A stretch of DNA of 64,000 nt. Origin: Flavobacterium sp. HSC-61S13. GTDB lineage: Bacteria; Bacteroidota; Bacteroidia; Flavobacteriales; Flavobacteriaceae. Below, one piece after another: positions 51,504 to 59,739 of the stretch. Position numbers and translations under genes: made by a program. Position 1 is the stretch's first letter, and each line of letters starts with the position of its first letter. The notes beneath the pieces are model-generated. The model did no database searches, was not told the origin of the DNA, and worked only from the letters and a program-made list of their open reading frames with translations. The stretch is from NCBI RefSeq assembly GCF_024171535.1, contig NZ_JALJZV010000012.1, positions 42,811 to 106,810 of the forward strand. The letters run 5' to 3'.

Positions 51504-51544
51504 CAGAAAAACAAATATTTACTAAATTTCAATAAATTAAATCT

Positions 51545-51718
51545 ATGTACGATTCATTAACAACCCTAATCGAAATTCTAGACATATCAAAGAAAAGCAC
51601 AAGCTATTCAATGAGTAATGGACATTTTACTATTAAAATAGAAAATGAGGTTTACATGTACCCCTATGACCAAACAGGAATATCCAAAGCTATCAAAGTA
51701 ATTGAAGACAAACTATAA
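51545..51718 (+). CDS. Small phage protein, 57 aa
   Basis: An ATG-to-TAA frame at 51545-51718 encodes MYDSLTTLIEILDISKKSTS and continues with GHFTIKIENEVYMYPYDQTG and an AIKVIEDKL end. The helix-beta-beta-helix order is a plausible compact fold, and the frame fits neatly between the palindrome and the next RNA element. Function unknown. Confidence 0.5.
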   Translation: MYDSLTTLIEILDISKKSTSYSMSNGHFTIKIENEVYMYPYDQTGISKAIKVIEDKL

Positions 51719-51725
51719 AAAAGAA

Positions 51726-51780
51726 ACCCCGTAAACGGGCAGGTCTACGGGGTCATTATATCAATATAAAACCCTTTAAA
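51726..51780 (+). promoter_or_regulatory. Structured RNA element, copy E5
   Basis: An 8-bp stem ACCCCGTA/TACGGGGT encloses the 12-nt loop AACGGGCAGGTC (GGGCAGG at 51737-51743). AAACCCTTTAAA is at 51769-51780. The next start codon (XRE gene at 51820) is 39 bp away, longer than for the other copies. Confidence 0.75.
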
Positions 51781-51819
51781 AATCTTATATTAGGGCAAAT
51801 TTACTAAAATTAAATCAAA

Positions 51820-52035
51820 ATGACACTACAATCCCACTTCGCAAAATATATTCGTGACAGACGCTTAGAATTAAAAATGACAATTGATGAAGTTTCTATT
51901 TTAGCCTATGGGGATATCTCTAGAAAATCGATGATTTCAAATATAGAAAATGAAAAAAGAAGCGTTAAGATTGACACTATGGAAAAGATTTTGACAGCTT
52001 TAAATTCACGTTGCGAATTTATCCAAAACAAATAG
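51820..52035 (+). CDS. XRE-family helix-turn-helix protein
   Basis: This 71-residue protein is a single HTH_XRE domain: FAKYIRDRRLELKMTIDEVS, then ISRKSMISNIENEKRSVKID and MEKILTALNS. The turn between helices 2 and 3 (GDISRKSMISNIE) is typical. It is the last gene of the early operon, convergent with the integrase-linked repressor gene. It may be a Cro-like or antirepressor partner. A weaker alternative is a toxin-antitoxin regulator. Confidence 0.8.
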   Translation: MTLQSHFAKYIRDRRLELKMTIDEVSILAYGDISRKSMISNIENEKRSVKIDTMEKILTALNSRCEFIQNK

Positions 52036-52048
52036 AAAAGGAATTAAA

Positions 52049-52456
52049 TCAAATTCCTTTTCTATCTAAAACTTCCTGTAAAAGCTTTTCAATATTATCC
52101 ATTTTGTGTAACAATCTATTTTGAGATTTAAACAACAACTCTAATTTCGAATTTAATCCCTCGAGGTTAGACACCTCCCCAAACATATTTTTTTGAGACT
52201 GAGCAATGGCAGGAGGTACAATCACAGGTAATTCTCCGTAAGCAAGAAATAGATAACTAACCGCAGGGTATATTTTAATTATCTTCTTAATCATCTGCTC
52301 AGTTATTTTGTTCCGCCCTTTCAATACAAAATAGATGCTCATCTGATTTTTATAACCTAAATCATTAGCTAAACTACTTGCATTTGTTTCTAATGTATTT
52401 AAAAGTAATTGCATTCTTTCCGGATGACTAACAATAATGCTTTTTTCTTCCTCCAT
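52049..52456 (-). CDS. Repressor-like HTH protein (lysogeny candidate)
   Basis: This is a 135-residue protein. Residues about 10-60 form an HTH (RMQLLLNTLETNASSLANDL, then NQMSIYFVLKGRNKITEQMI). Residues about 95-130 form a coiled coil (LNSKLELLFKSQNRLLHKMD) for oligomerisation. There is no LexA/S24 peptidase domain, so it is not self-cleaved on DNA damage. It follows the integrase gene by 3 bp on the same transcript, which links its expression to integration. It is a candidate for the protein binding the 25-bp element. Confidence 0.6.
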   Translation of the reverse strand: MEEEKSIIVSHPERMQLLLNTLETNASSLANDLGYKNQMSIYFVLKGRNKITEQMIKKIIKIYPAVSYLFLAYGELPVIVPPAIAQSQKNMFGEVSNLEGLNSKLELLFKSQNRLLHKMDNIEKLLQEVLDRKGI

Positions 52457-52459
52457 GTC

Positions 52460-53758
52460 TTAATTGATTTTTTTTTCGTCCCAGTATTTTTTCAAAATCA
52501 TAGCTGATTCTATATTGGTCTGCTTGTTATAGTCAAGCATTTGTTTTTCTGACTTCCATCCAGCTACTGCCATGATTACACTATTAGGAACCTCCCCAAA
52601 TAGATTAGTAGCAAAACTTCTTCTGCAAATATGCGAAGTTACCAACTCATATTTCTTAAAAACATCTACTTTTTTTCTTTTAACCTCTTTTTTTGTGGTC
52701 GGATCAATAGATATTGTTGTTTTTCCTCCTAACATTTCCTCATTAATCTTACATTCTTTACATATAAGTTTTATTTCTCGATTAAAATGCTGCTCTAAAA
52801 CTTTTGGAGGTAAGTTTCCGTTTCTCTTTTGAAGTGTGTATAAAACTTGCGCATGAATCGGAATCGCAACCTTATGTCCTGTTTTAGTAGTTTGTATTTC
52901 AATAATATCATTACCGATATTAGAGATATCTAATTTTGTTAGAAAATCAGAAATTCTTAATCCTGTCCAAAGCCCAATAATAAAATTATCGCGAATCGCA
53001 TCGATCACTGGATCTTTGATTTCTAATTGAAATATTTTAGTAATTTCAGATACATTTAGATAAGGTTCTTTAAATTCAACTTCTCTCTCCTTAACAAAAA
53101 CTCTTTCCTTGTAATTTTTATTAACTACCAAATTTGTTTCTTCTGCCCTAGCGCAAAAGAATTTCATCCTAACAATCATACGTTTTATTGTAGACTCTGA
53201 ATAGTTCCGTGTACTAAGATAAATACTTAAATCATCCATACTTTTACTTGTCACTTCAGTTAATTTTATTTTATTCTTACCCTCAAATTCCTTGAGTATA
53301 TTATTTAAAATAATGTAGTGACGAATAGTTTTTGAATCCATGAATTTATTCGCTTTTACTTTATAAGTAGGAGCAATCTGTTTTATCCAATGATCCGCAA
53401 ACGAAGTTAAATATACTTCCTCTTCTTTTACTTTAAAAGAATCTTCTGACGACGGTCTATTAAAGAACAGGGAAACACATTTTGCAAGCCATTGCTTATC
53501 TATGATTCCTCCCTTGATATAGCTATTATTAAATTCATCGACAATAAAGATCTGCATCTTAGAAAGCATTAAATTAACTTCATCCTTGTTTCTTACTTCT
53601 ATTACATTTCTAATTCGTTTGTTTTTGTGGTCCCAAAATTTGGGATTTATCACTAATTCAGTATTAGCAGTAATATCAATACTTCTAGAATGAACAAATC
53701 TTATATTAATTCTCGAGGGATTTGTAGTTCCTTTTACAAAAAAATTCACTGTAGCCAT
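52460..53758 (-). CDS. int: Tyrosine recombinase integrase (Bacteroidetes type)
   Basis: This is a 432-residue protein. The N-terminal arm-binding domain (residues about 1-50), a SAM-like core-binding domain (about 115-210) and the catalytic domain are all present. The active site is complete: R268 in GLWTGLRIS, K292, H376 and R379 in SHICRRSF, W401 and nucleophile Y410 in QMLDYNKQT. The gene is transcribed towards the phage interior from an att-proximal position, as usual for temperate phages. It integrates the genome by site-specific recombination. Confidence 0.9.
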   Translation of the reverse strand: MATVNFFVKGTTNPSRINIRFVHSRSIDITANTELVINPKFWDHKNKRIRNVIEVRNKDEVNLMLSKMQIFIVDEFNNSYIKGGIIDKQWLAKCVSLFFNRPSSEDSFKVKEEEVYLTSFADHWIKQIAPTYKVKANKFMDSKTIRHYIILNNILKEFEGKNKIKLTEVTSKSMDDLSIYLSTRNYSESTIKRMIVRMKFFCARAEETNLVVNKNYKERVFVKEREVEFKEPYLNVSEITKIFQLEIKDPVIDAIRDNFIIGLWTGLRISDFLTKLDISNIGNDIIEIQTTKTGHKVAIPIHAQVLYTLQKRNGNLPPKVLEQHFNREIKLICKECKINEEMLGGKTTISIDPTTKKEVKRKKVDVFKKYELVTSHICRRSFATNLFGEVPNSVIMAVAGWKSEKQMLDYNKQTNIESAMILKKYWDEKKIN

Positions 53759-53824
53759 AGTTTATATATCCCTGCCACATCCCGGCAAGTACTTGTTTAG
53801 TTATACATCGTTTTCAGCATAAAT

Positions 53825-53850
53825 ATATCTAAAAGCATATTTGGATATAT
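53825..53850 (-). promoter_or_regulatory. Imperfect copy of the 25-bp element before int
   Basis: ATATC at 53825-53829 and GATATAT at 53844-53850 are separated by 14 instead of 13 bases, so the element is 26 bp. No TAnnTTTG box is obvious between it and int. It lies 66 bp upstream of the integrase start and may be regulatory or part of the attachment-arm region. Confidence 0.45.
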
Positions 53851-53887
53851 TTATTATACAATAATACGACATTTGATATACATACAC

Positions 53888-53910
53888 AAATCCAGTCGAG
53901 GTCACGAAAA
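53888..53910 (+). other. Probable attachment junction: 3' end of a host tRNA
   Basis: AAATCCAGTCGAGGTCAC (53888-53905 region) reads as the end of a tRNA: T-loop part AAAT, T-stem CCAGT, acceptor strand CGAGGTC and discriminator A. The rest of the tRNA is missing; to the left lies phage sequence. A terminator typical of a tRNA operon follows at once. This is what an integrating phage leaves on the distal side of a tRNA attB, so I predict attR here and the intact tRNA at the left end of the prophage, outside the window. Confidence 0.55.
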
Positions 53911-53912
53911 TT

Positions 53913-53941
53913 AAAGCTCTTACTTAGTAAGAGCTTTTTTT
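53913..53941 (+). terminator. Rho-independent terminator behind the tRNA fragment
   Basis: AAAGCTCTTAC and GTAAGAGCTTT form a perfect 11-bp stem with a TTA loop and a T-run. It is probably the original terminator of the tRNA gene. Confidence 0.85.
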
Positions 53942-54144
53942 ATTTCTACAAGTGAAAGAACAACCACTTATAAGCCACTACAACACATGGAAATCAAATA
54001 ATTGTAGTCATGCAAATCAAAATAACAAATACGCGCTAAGTTTTCAATATTCTTTATTTAATGTCAGTATGTCACCGTCATACCAGTAAAACAAGTGTAG
54101 CACATCGACATTTAAAAACCAAAAAAACACCCTTTGGGTACTTA

Positions 54145-54380
54145 TCATCTATTTTTTTCTAACCAATCGTATAAATCCTTTATGGTTAATCCTAAAGTGT
54201 GTAGATTCGTTCGGCAATGTAGAGCGGGAATCTCTTTGTCTTTTTCGCAGTGGGTTATGGTAAGTACACAGTTTGGGCATTGTAATGGTCGTGTGAAGCT
54301 GTTGTGCGCAGGTAAACACATCCTTTTGATTTGAGAAAGGCAATCCAATCTTTAGTTTTTATTGGCCAGTTATTCCTCAT
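54145..54380 (-). pseudogene. HicA-like toxin gene with a single-base frameshift
   Basis: From the ATG at 54380 the first frame gives MRNNWPIKTKDWIAFLKSKG and VYLRTTASHDHYN and then runs to an early stop. The second frame continues CPNCVLTITHCEKDKEIP and ALHCRTNLHTLG, ending in LYDWLEKNR with a stop at 54145. Joined at about 54277 by adding one A (HYK-CPNC) they form a continuous HicA-type mRNA-interferase-like protein of about 78 residues with the SHDHYK stretch. The gene follows the HicB-like gene by 6 bp. As read, the toxin would be truncated. Confidence 0.65.
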
Positions 54381-54386
54381 GATCGA

Positions 54387-54752
54387 TTACCTGATAATTT
54401 CAACTTCGGCCGTTTTGACTGTGGTGCTGGTAAACCCCTCTAAAACCTTGTTTTCATCTCTATACGCCTTGAAAAAATTGAGCAAAGCATCTTTTTTAAA
54501 TCCTAAATCCATAAAGAATGCTTCTCGCGCTTGGTCGGTTAACGCAGCGACATCATCGATAAAAACAGCTACATTATGTTGAAACGATTCGGTCGCTTCT
54601 TTCTGAGTATTTCCATATCCACTAATCATTAGAGTTGGCGCAACTATACAAAAAAACTCCCCCTCTCGACCTTCGATAACAACAAAGTGTAACTGTATTT
54701 TAGTTTCAGTTATGCGAATCGTTTCTTCAATATTCTGCAAGGTCACACTCAT
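54387..54752 (-). CDS. HicB-like antitoxin
   Basis: This 121-residue protein has the HicB core: HFVVIEGREGEFFCIVAPTL, then MISGYGNTQKEATESFQHNV (residues about 22-61), with a C-terminal helical part (GFKKDALLNFFKAYRDENK). The gene order here, antitoxin first, is found in some HicBA pairs. With the toxin frameshifted it may survive as a regulator. It lies just outside the predicted prophage junction, so it is host or left by another mobile element. Confidence 0.65.
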   Translation of the reverse strand: MSVTLQNIEETIRITETKIQLHFVVIEGREGEFFCIVAPTLMISGYGNTQKEATESFQHNVAVFIDDVAALTDQAREAFFMDLGFKKDALLNFFKAYRDENKVLEGFTSTTVKTAEVEIIR

Positions 54753-54906
54753 AATTAGCAGTATTTAAGCAGTAATACGTTTATAATCAAATGTATTGTA
54801 CAAGATAAATATACTAAGGTTTTTAAAATAAAACTGTTAAAGGTATTTCAAAAAAACACCTTTAACAGTTAACCACAAGGCAGTCCCCAAAGGCTCCTCT
54901 GGATCA

Positions 54907-55914
54907 TTACCAACGAATCACTGCACTTGCCCAAGTAAATCCGCTACCAAAAGCAGCTAAAACGACCAAGTCACCTGATTTAATTCTGCCAGCCTCCCAC
55001 GCTTCAGTAAGAGCGATCGGAATGGAAGCTGCCGTTGTATTACCGTATTTTTGAATATTATTAAATACCTGATCGTCTGACAAACCAAATTTGTTTTGTA
55101 TAAATTGTGAGATTCTCAAATTAGCTTGATGAGGAATCAACATATCGATATCTTTTACCTCGAGTTGATTCGCCTCCAAACCTTCCTTAATCACTTCACT
55201 AAAACGAACTACAGCATTTTTAAATACAAACTGACCATTCATATACGGAAAATAGGAAACATCATCCGGATCGTTGTCTTTTATAATATCAGTCACCCAA
55301 CGTTTCCCCATACCCGGAGCCAGCACCGTCAATTCCTCAGCATGCGCACCTTCAGCATGTAGATGCGTTGAAAGAATCCCTGTACCTTCCGTTTCTGAAC
55401 GACTTAAGATAGCAGCTCCTGCACCATCTCCAAATATCACAGATACCGATCGCCCCCTAGTAGTCATATCCAATCCAGTTGATTGGACCTCTGAACCAAT
55501 CACCAAAATATTCTTATACATACCGGTCTTGATATATTGATCGGCAACAGAAATCGCATATAAAAACCCAGAACATTGATTCCTAACATCCAAAGCACCA
55601 ATCGTTTTGATTCCCAAATCACGCTGTACCATCACACCAGGTCCAGGAAAATAGTATTCTGGACTGATGGTTGCAAAAACAATAAAATCAATATCATCTT
55701 TAGAAATACCAGCTCTTTCAATGGCGATTTTGGCTGCTTTAACCCCCATTGATGTTGTGGTATCCTCTCCTTTCACTACATGTCTTCGTTCATTAATACC
55801 AGTGCGTTCAACAATCCATTCGTCATTAGTATCGATTATTTTCGATAAATCATCATTGGTTACTACGTTATCTGGAACGTAGTATCCCAATCCCGTTATT
55901 CTTGATTGAAACAT
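54907..55914 (-). CDS. fabH: 3-oxoacyl-[ACP] synthase III (KASIII)
   Basis: This 335-residue protein has the full FabH catalytic triad: C114 in RNQCSGFLYA, H262 in LIPHQANLRI and N292 in KYGNTTAASIP. The start FQSRITGLGYYVPDNVVTN and the end GFTWASAVIRW are characteristic. It condenses acetyl- or branched-chain acyl-CoA with malonyl-ACP to start fatty acid synthesis. Length is normal. It is monocistronic here, with its own promoter. Confidence 0.95.
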   Translation of the reverse strand: MFQSRITGLGYYVPDNVVTNDDLSKIIDTNDEWIVERTGINERRHVVKGEDTTTSMGVKAAKIAIERAGISKDDIDFIVFATISPEYYFPGPGVMVQRDLGIKTIGALDVRNQCSGFLYAISVADQYIKTGMYKNILVIGSEVQSTGLDMTTRGRSVSVIFGDGAGAAILSRSETEGTGILSTHLHAEGAHAEELTVLAPGMGKRWVTDIIKDNDPDDVSYFPYMNGQFVFKNAVVRFSEVIKEGLEANQLEVKDIDMLIPHQANLRISQFIQNKFGLSDDQVFNNIQKYGNTTAASIPIALTEAWEAGRIKSGDLVVLAAFGSGFTWASAVIRW

Positions 55915-55929
55915 ATATTTGAGTTTTTC

Positions 55930-55954
55930 TTGTTTGTTTGAACAAACAAAAATA
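55930..55954 (-). promoter_or_regulatory. fabH promoter with inverted repeat
   Basis: The -7 box TATTTTTG (55947-55954, minus strand) lies about 33 bp before the start codon. It overlaps an inverted repeat TTTGTTTG-AA-CAAACAAA (about 55934-55951), a plausible operator for a fatty-acid regulator. Confidence 0.45.
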
Positions 55955-56065
55955 CACTTTTTAGCATACGAGAAATATCTATCCTTAAAAAAGTAGTTTC
56001 TTTAGTAAGGCAATACTGTATTTTTATAGTAACTTGCATTTTTCATCAACAAAACCTAACGCTAC

Positions 56066-58480
56066 ATGAAACTATTTTACGCATCGTTAATAGGCTTATT
56101 TCTATCCAATTCTATGCTTGCACAAGAAAACATCACTTATCAAAAGCCCTCTAAAGAAATTTTAGCCTTAACCGAATTCGACAGAGCTCCCTCCGTTTCT
56201 ATGGATTCTAAAAAACAATACTTATTACTGAGTTATCGCAATACCTATAAAACACTTGAAGAACTCAATGACGAAGAAATGAAACTAGCCGGATTGCGAA
56301 TCAATCCAATCACAAACATCTCAAGTACCGTCACTTATATAAACAATCTTAAGCTTAGAAAAATAAAAGACACGGATGATATACAAGTCAAGGGATTACC
56401 AACAAACCCGCGTATTACTAATTTATCCTGGTCTCCAGACGAGTCCAAAATAGCTTTTACGCACACAGCTACAAATGGAGTGGAATTGTGGCTAATGGAT
56501 GTAGGAACAGCGACAGCCAAAAAAATATCCAACAACTACCTTAATGCTAATATTGGAAATCCAATTTCATGGTTTAAGGACAGCAAGGAATTACTTGTTA
56601 GAATGTTACCCGAAGACCGTCCTGCCTTAATCAATCCTAAAGACAACATTCCTTTAGGTCCAATCATTTCTACGGCAGTAGAAGGCACAGTATCTCAAAA
56701 CCGAACCTACCAAGATCTACTAAAAAACAAAACGGATGAAATTAATTTTGAAAACCTTACGACTTCTGAATTGTACCGTATTGATCTAAATGGCAATAAA
56801 ACCCTGTTTAAAAAATCGGATATGTATGTTGGGGAATCCTTTTCACCAGACGGGAATTATTTACTAATCACTACCTTAGAGCGCCCTTTTTCGTATATAG
56901 TACCCTTGAGTCGCTTTCCGATGAAATCGATAGTGTATACTACTACTGGCAAAGAAGTTAAAAATGTCAATGACGTTCCATTAAATGAAATCATTCCTAA
57001 AGGCTTTATGGCTGTACGCGAAGGAAAAAGAAATATGGCTTGGCGAGCAGATGAAGCAGCGACTTTATATTATGTTACTGCACTGGATCATGGAGACCCG
57101 GCAGAAATAGTTTCGTTTAGAGATGAACTTTTTACTTGGAAAGCTCCCTTTGAACAAGCTCCAACTTCATTAGTCAAAATACCTCAACGTTACAACAGAA
57201 TCATCTGGGGAGACCAAAAAACAGCGGTACTATATGATCATTGGTATGACACTCGTAATTTAAAAACATACCTATTAGATCCGTCAAAAGCTTCTAATAA
57301 CATCACTGTGGTTTTTGACAGAAACTCGCAGGATCTCTATTCTGATCCTGGAAATTTCGAAACCGTTAAAAACAACTTTGATCGCTACGTATTAGCCAAA
57401 GAGAACAACCACCTATTTTTAATCGGAGAAGGGCATACACCCCAAGGTCAAAAGCCATTTATTGAGGAGTTAAGTCTAAAAACACTGAAGACCAAAAGAC
57501 TGTACACCTCCGACTTAAAAGATAAAAAAGAAACGATTTTCTCTATTGAAGATTTCAAAAAGGGAAAAGTGTTAGTTTCTCTAGAATCAAGCAGTGATTA
57601 CCCTAATTACTTCTTCCGCAATATTCATAAGAAAAATGATATACAAGCGATCACTCATTTCAAAAACCCTTTTGAGAGTATTAAAAACGTCTATAAGGAG
57701 GTGATTAAATATACTCGTGAAGATGGTGTTGAACTTTCCGGAACGTTATATTTACCAGAAAACTACGACCGTAATGCGAAAAAAGAAAAATTACCTTTGT
57801 TGATTTGGGCATATCCTACTGAATATAAAGACAAAAACAGTGCTGGTCAAACCAGCTCGAATCCAAACGAATTCACTTTCCCTTATTACGGTTCATTTGT
57901 ATATTGGGTAACCAAGGGTTACGCGATATTGGATCACGCTTCTTTCCCAATAATTGGAGAGGGTACAGAAGAACCCAATGATACGTATATCAAGCAACTT
58001 GTAGCAAATGGAAAAGCCGCTATAGATGCGGTAGATAACCTAGGTTATATAGACCGAAAAAAAGTCGGTGTAGGAGGACATTCCTACGGTGCTTTTATGA
58101 CCGCAAATCTACTGACTCATTCTGACTTATTTGCGGTAGGTATTGCACGTAGTGGCGCATATAATAGAACCTTAACTCCTTTTGGTTTTCAGCGAGAGCA
58201 ACGAAATTATTGGGAAGCACCAGAGGTATACAACAGCATGTCGCCATTTATGACCGCAGATAAAATGAAAACACCAATGCTATTAGTTCATGGGGAGGCC
58301 GATAATAATCCCGGTACATTCACCTTACAAACCGAGCGCTATTTCCAAGCATTGAAAGGGTTGGGTGCACCTGTGAGAATGGTTATCTTACCCAAGGAAA
58401 GTCATAGCTATGTGGCCAAAGAAAACATACTCCACCTATTATGGGAACAAGATCAATTTTTAGAAAAATACCTCAAATAA
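56066..58480 (+). CDS. S9-family serine peptidase (prolyl oligopeptidase / glutamyl peptidase type)
   Basis: This is an 804-residue secreted protein: signal peptide MKLFYASLIGLFLSNSMLAQ, then a beta-propeller with repeated WSPDESKIAFTH and FSPDGNYLL blades (residues about 110-560), then an alpha/beta-hydrolase domain with nucleophile S673 in GGHSYGAF, D746 in HGEADNN and H780 in KESHSY. The domain order matches S9D-type exopeptidases of Bacteroidetes, which cleave short peptides in the periplasm. It ends in a shared terminator with the ABC gene. Confidence 0.9.
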   Translation: MKLFYASLIGLFLSNSMLAQENITYQKPSKEILALTEFDRAPSVSMDSKKQYLLLSYRNTYKTLEELNDEEMKLAGLRINPITNISSTVTYINNLKLRKIKDTDDIQVKGLPTNPRITNLSWSPDESKIAFTHTATNGVELWLMDVGTATAKKISNNYLNANIGNPISWFKDSKELLVRMLPEDRPALINPKDNIPLGPIISTAVEGTVSQNRTYQDLLKNKTDEINFENLTTSELYRIDLNGNKTLFKKSDMYVGESFSPDGNYLLITTLERPFSYIVPLSRFPMKSIVYTTTGKEVKNVNDVPLNEIIPKGFMAVREGKRNMAWRADEAATLYYVTALDHGDPAEIVSFRDELFTWKAPFEQAPTSLVKIPQRYNRIIWGDQKTAVLYDHWYDTRNLKTYLLDPSKASNNITVVFDRNSQDLYSDPGNFETVKNNFDRYVLAKENNHLFLIGEGHTPQGQKPFIEELSLKTLKTKRLYTSDLKDKKETIFSIEDFKKGKVLVSLESSSDYPNYFFRNIHKKNDIQAITHFKNPFESIKNVYKEVIKYTREDGVELSGTLYLPENYDRNAKKEKLPLLIWAYPTEYKDKNSAGQTSSNPNEFTFPYYGSFVYWVTKGYAILDHASFPIIGEGTEEPNDTYIKQLVANGKAAIDAVDNLGYIDRKKVGVGGHSYGAFMTANLLTHSDLFAVGIARSGAYNRTLTPFGFQREQRNYWEAPEVYNSMSPFMTADKMKTPMLLVHGEADNNPGTFTLQTERYFQALKGLGAPVRMVILPKESHSYVAKENILHLLWEQDQFLEKYLK

Positions 58481-58512
58481 AAAAAATCCGGATTAGATCC
58501 GGATTTTTTTTT
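58480..58512. terminator. Bidirectional terminator between peptidase and ABC ATPase
   Basis: ATCCGGAT-TAG-ATCCGGAT flanked by A7 and T8 serves the converging peptidase and ATPase genes. Confidence 0.85.
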
Positions 58513-59464
58513 ACTGATATTTTTTAAGTGCTAATTTCAGTTCTAAACCTTTTTCCAATTCTAAGGGATGATCAAAAAAGATTGCTTTTTTATTTAACGC
58601 TGCTTTGACTAAATAACCATCACCTTTAAAGTAACATTCTTTAACTGTCACATCCAAAACACCTTGTGCTGAGGCCATCAATTGATGTGGGTAAAGCAAT
58701 ATGGTATCCTCTCCTTCAATTTCTGAATCAAAATCGGATAACAGCAATTCATTGACTTCACCAAATAATGATGCAATATATTTATTCTCTGGAAATTCAT
58801 ATAAGACCTTAGATTCACCTTTGGCCACAATCTCCCCATCTTTCATAATAATGGTTTGATCGGCAAATCCCAAAGCATCAATACTATCATGTGTAGCCAC
58901 AATACAAGTAATGTTTTTTGCCTTTAGATACGCAAATAAATTTCTGCGCAGGGCACTTCTCCGAAAATTATCTATATGACTAAAAGGTTCGTCCAACAAT
59001 AATAATTCTGGCTCTACAGCAAGTACTCTGGCCAAAGCAACGCGCTGCTGCTGACCTCCGCTTAAATATTTCGCTTTAACATCTGCAAAAGCAGTCATTT
59101 CAACCAAATCCAGCAATTCTATTGTTCTCTCTTTCTTTTCGGTCAAATTGAAATTAGACAGATACTTACCTATATTCTCAGCTACCGTAATATAAGGCAT
59201 TAAATCAAAATCTTGTGCTAAATATTTCATTTGATCTACACCTGGAACCAAATTGAATTTGGGGCCTAAGACTGGCTTTTCATTCCAAAAGATGTTTCCC
59301 GAATTCGCATCATATAGACCATATATCAATTGTAGTAAGGTACTTTTCCCACATCCACTTTCACCCAAAAGGGCGATATGACATCCCTTGTTAATCTGTA
59401 AATTAATCTTATTCAGAACAGATTTTTCGTCATAAGCAAACTCAACATCTTCAATTCGCAACAT
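58511..59464 (-). CDS. ABC transporter ATP-binding protein
   Basis: With the start at 59464 (MLRIEDVEFAYDEKS) it has 317 residues; a frame to 59494 adds ten. In the longer numbering: Walker A GESGCGKST (44-52), signature LSGGQ (144-148), Walker B LLLLDEP (D168, E169) and switch H202 are all intact. Residues about 240-327 form a TOBE-like C-terminal domain, as in importers of the PotA/CysA type. No permease is adjacent in the window, so the substrate is unknown. Confidence 0.85.
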   Translation of the reverse strand: MLRIEDVEFAYDEKSVLNKINLQINKGCHIALLGESGCGKSTLLQLIYGLYDANSGNIFWNEKPVLGPKFNLVPGVDQMKYLAQDFDLMPYITVAENIGKYLSNFNLTEKKERTIELLDLVEMTAFADVKAKYLSGGQQQRVALARVLAVEPELLLLDEPFSHIDNFRRSALRRNLFAYLKAKNITCIVATHDSIDALGFADQTIIMKDGEIVAKGESKVLYEFPENKYIASLFGEVNELLLSDFDSEIEGEDTILLYPHQLMASAQGVLDVTVKECYFKGDGYLVKAALNKKAIFFDHPLELEKGLELKLALKKYQ

Positions 59465-59739
59465 GCTTTCTCTTTTAAAAATGATTGTAGACAAATATAA
59501 GACTTGATCAGTGATTGATAAATTTTAATTGATGAAAAAAAACAAAATAAAGTAACGACAGCATTTAAAACCACCCTGATTTTTTAGGACAAAAAGCAAA
59601 GATTACAATGAATGTATTAAAAATATGTAGAAAGACATTACTTATTTAAAAAACACATAAACAATTAACTATATAATTCCTATTTTCACCCCAAATTAAA
59701 CCAACCAATTCTTAAAATCACTAAGACACCATATTTATT

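Noticed and set aside
1..53900. Reassigned genetic code (TAG or TGA read as amino acid)
   Set aside because: All long structural genes are open in the standard code; the only in-frame TAG found in an otherwise good gene is in the Tad2-like gene.
47228..53930. CTTACTTAGTAAG at about 47230 and at 53919 as attachment-site pair
   Set aside because: The match is only 13 bp of a self-complementary hairpin, and both copies are near the same prophage end, so it is probably coincidence.
54149..54343. Overlapping 64- to 67-codon frames at the hicA locus as separate genes
   Set aside because: They are explained by the two halves of the frameshifted HicA-like gene and their shadows.
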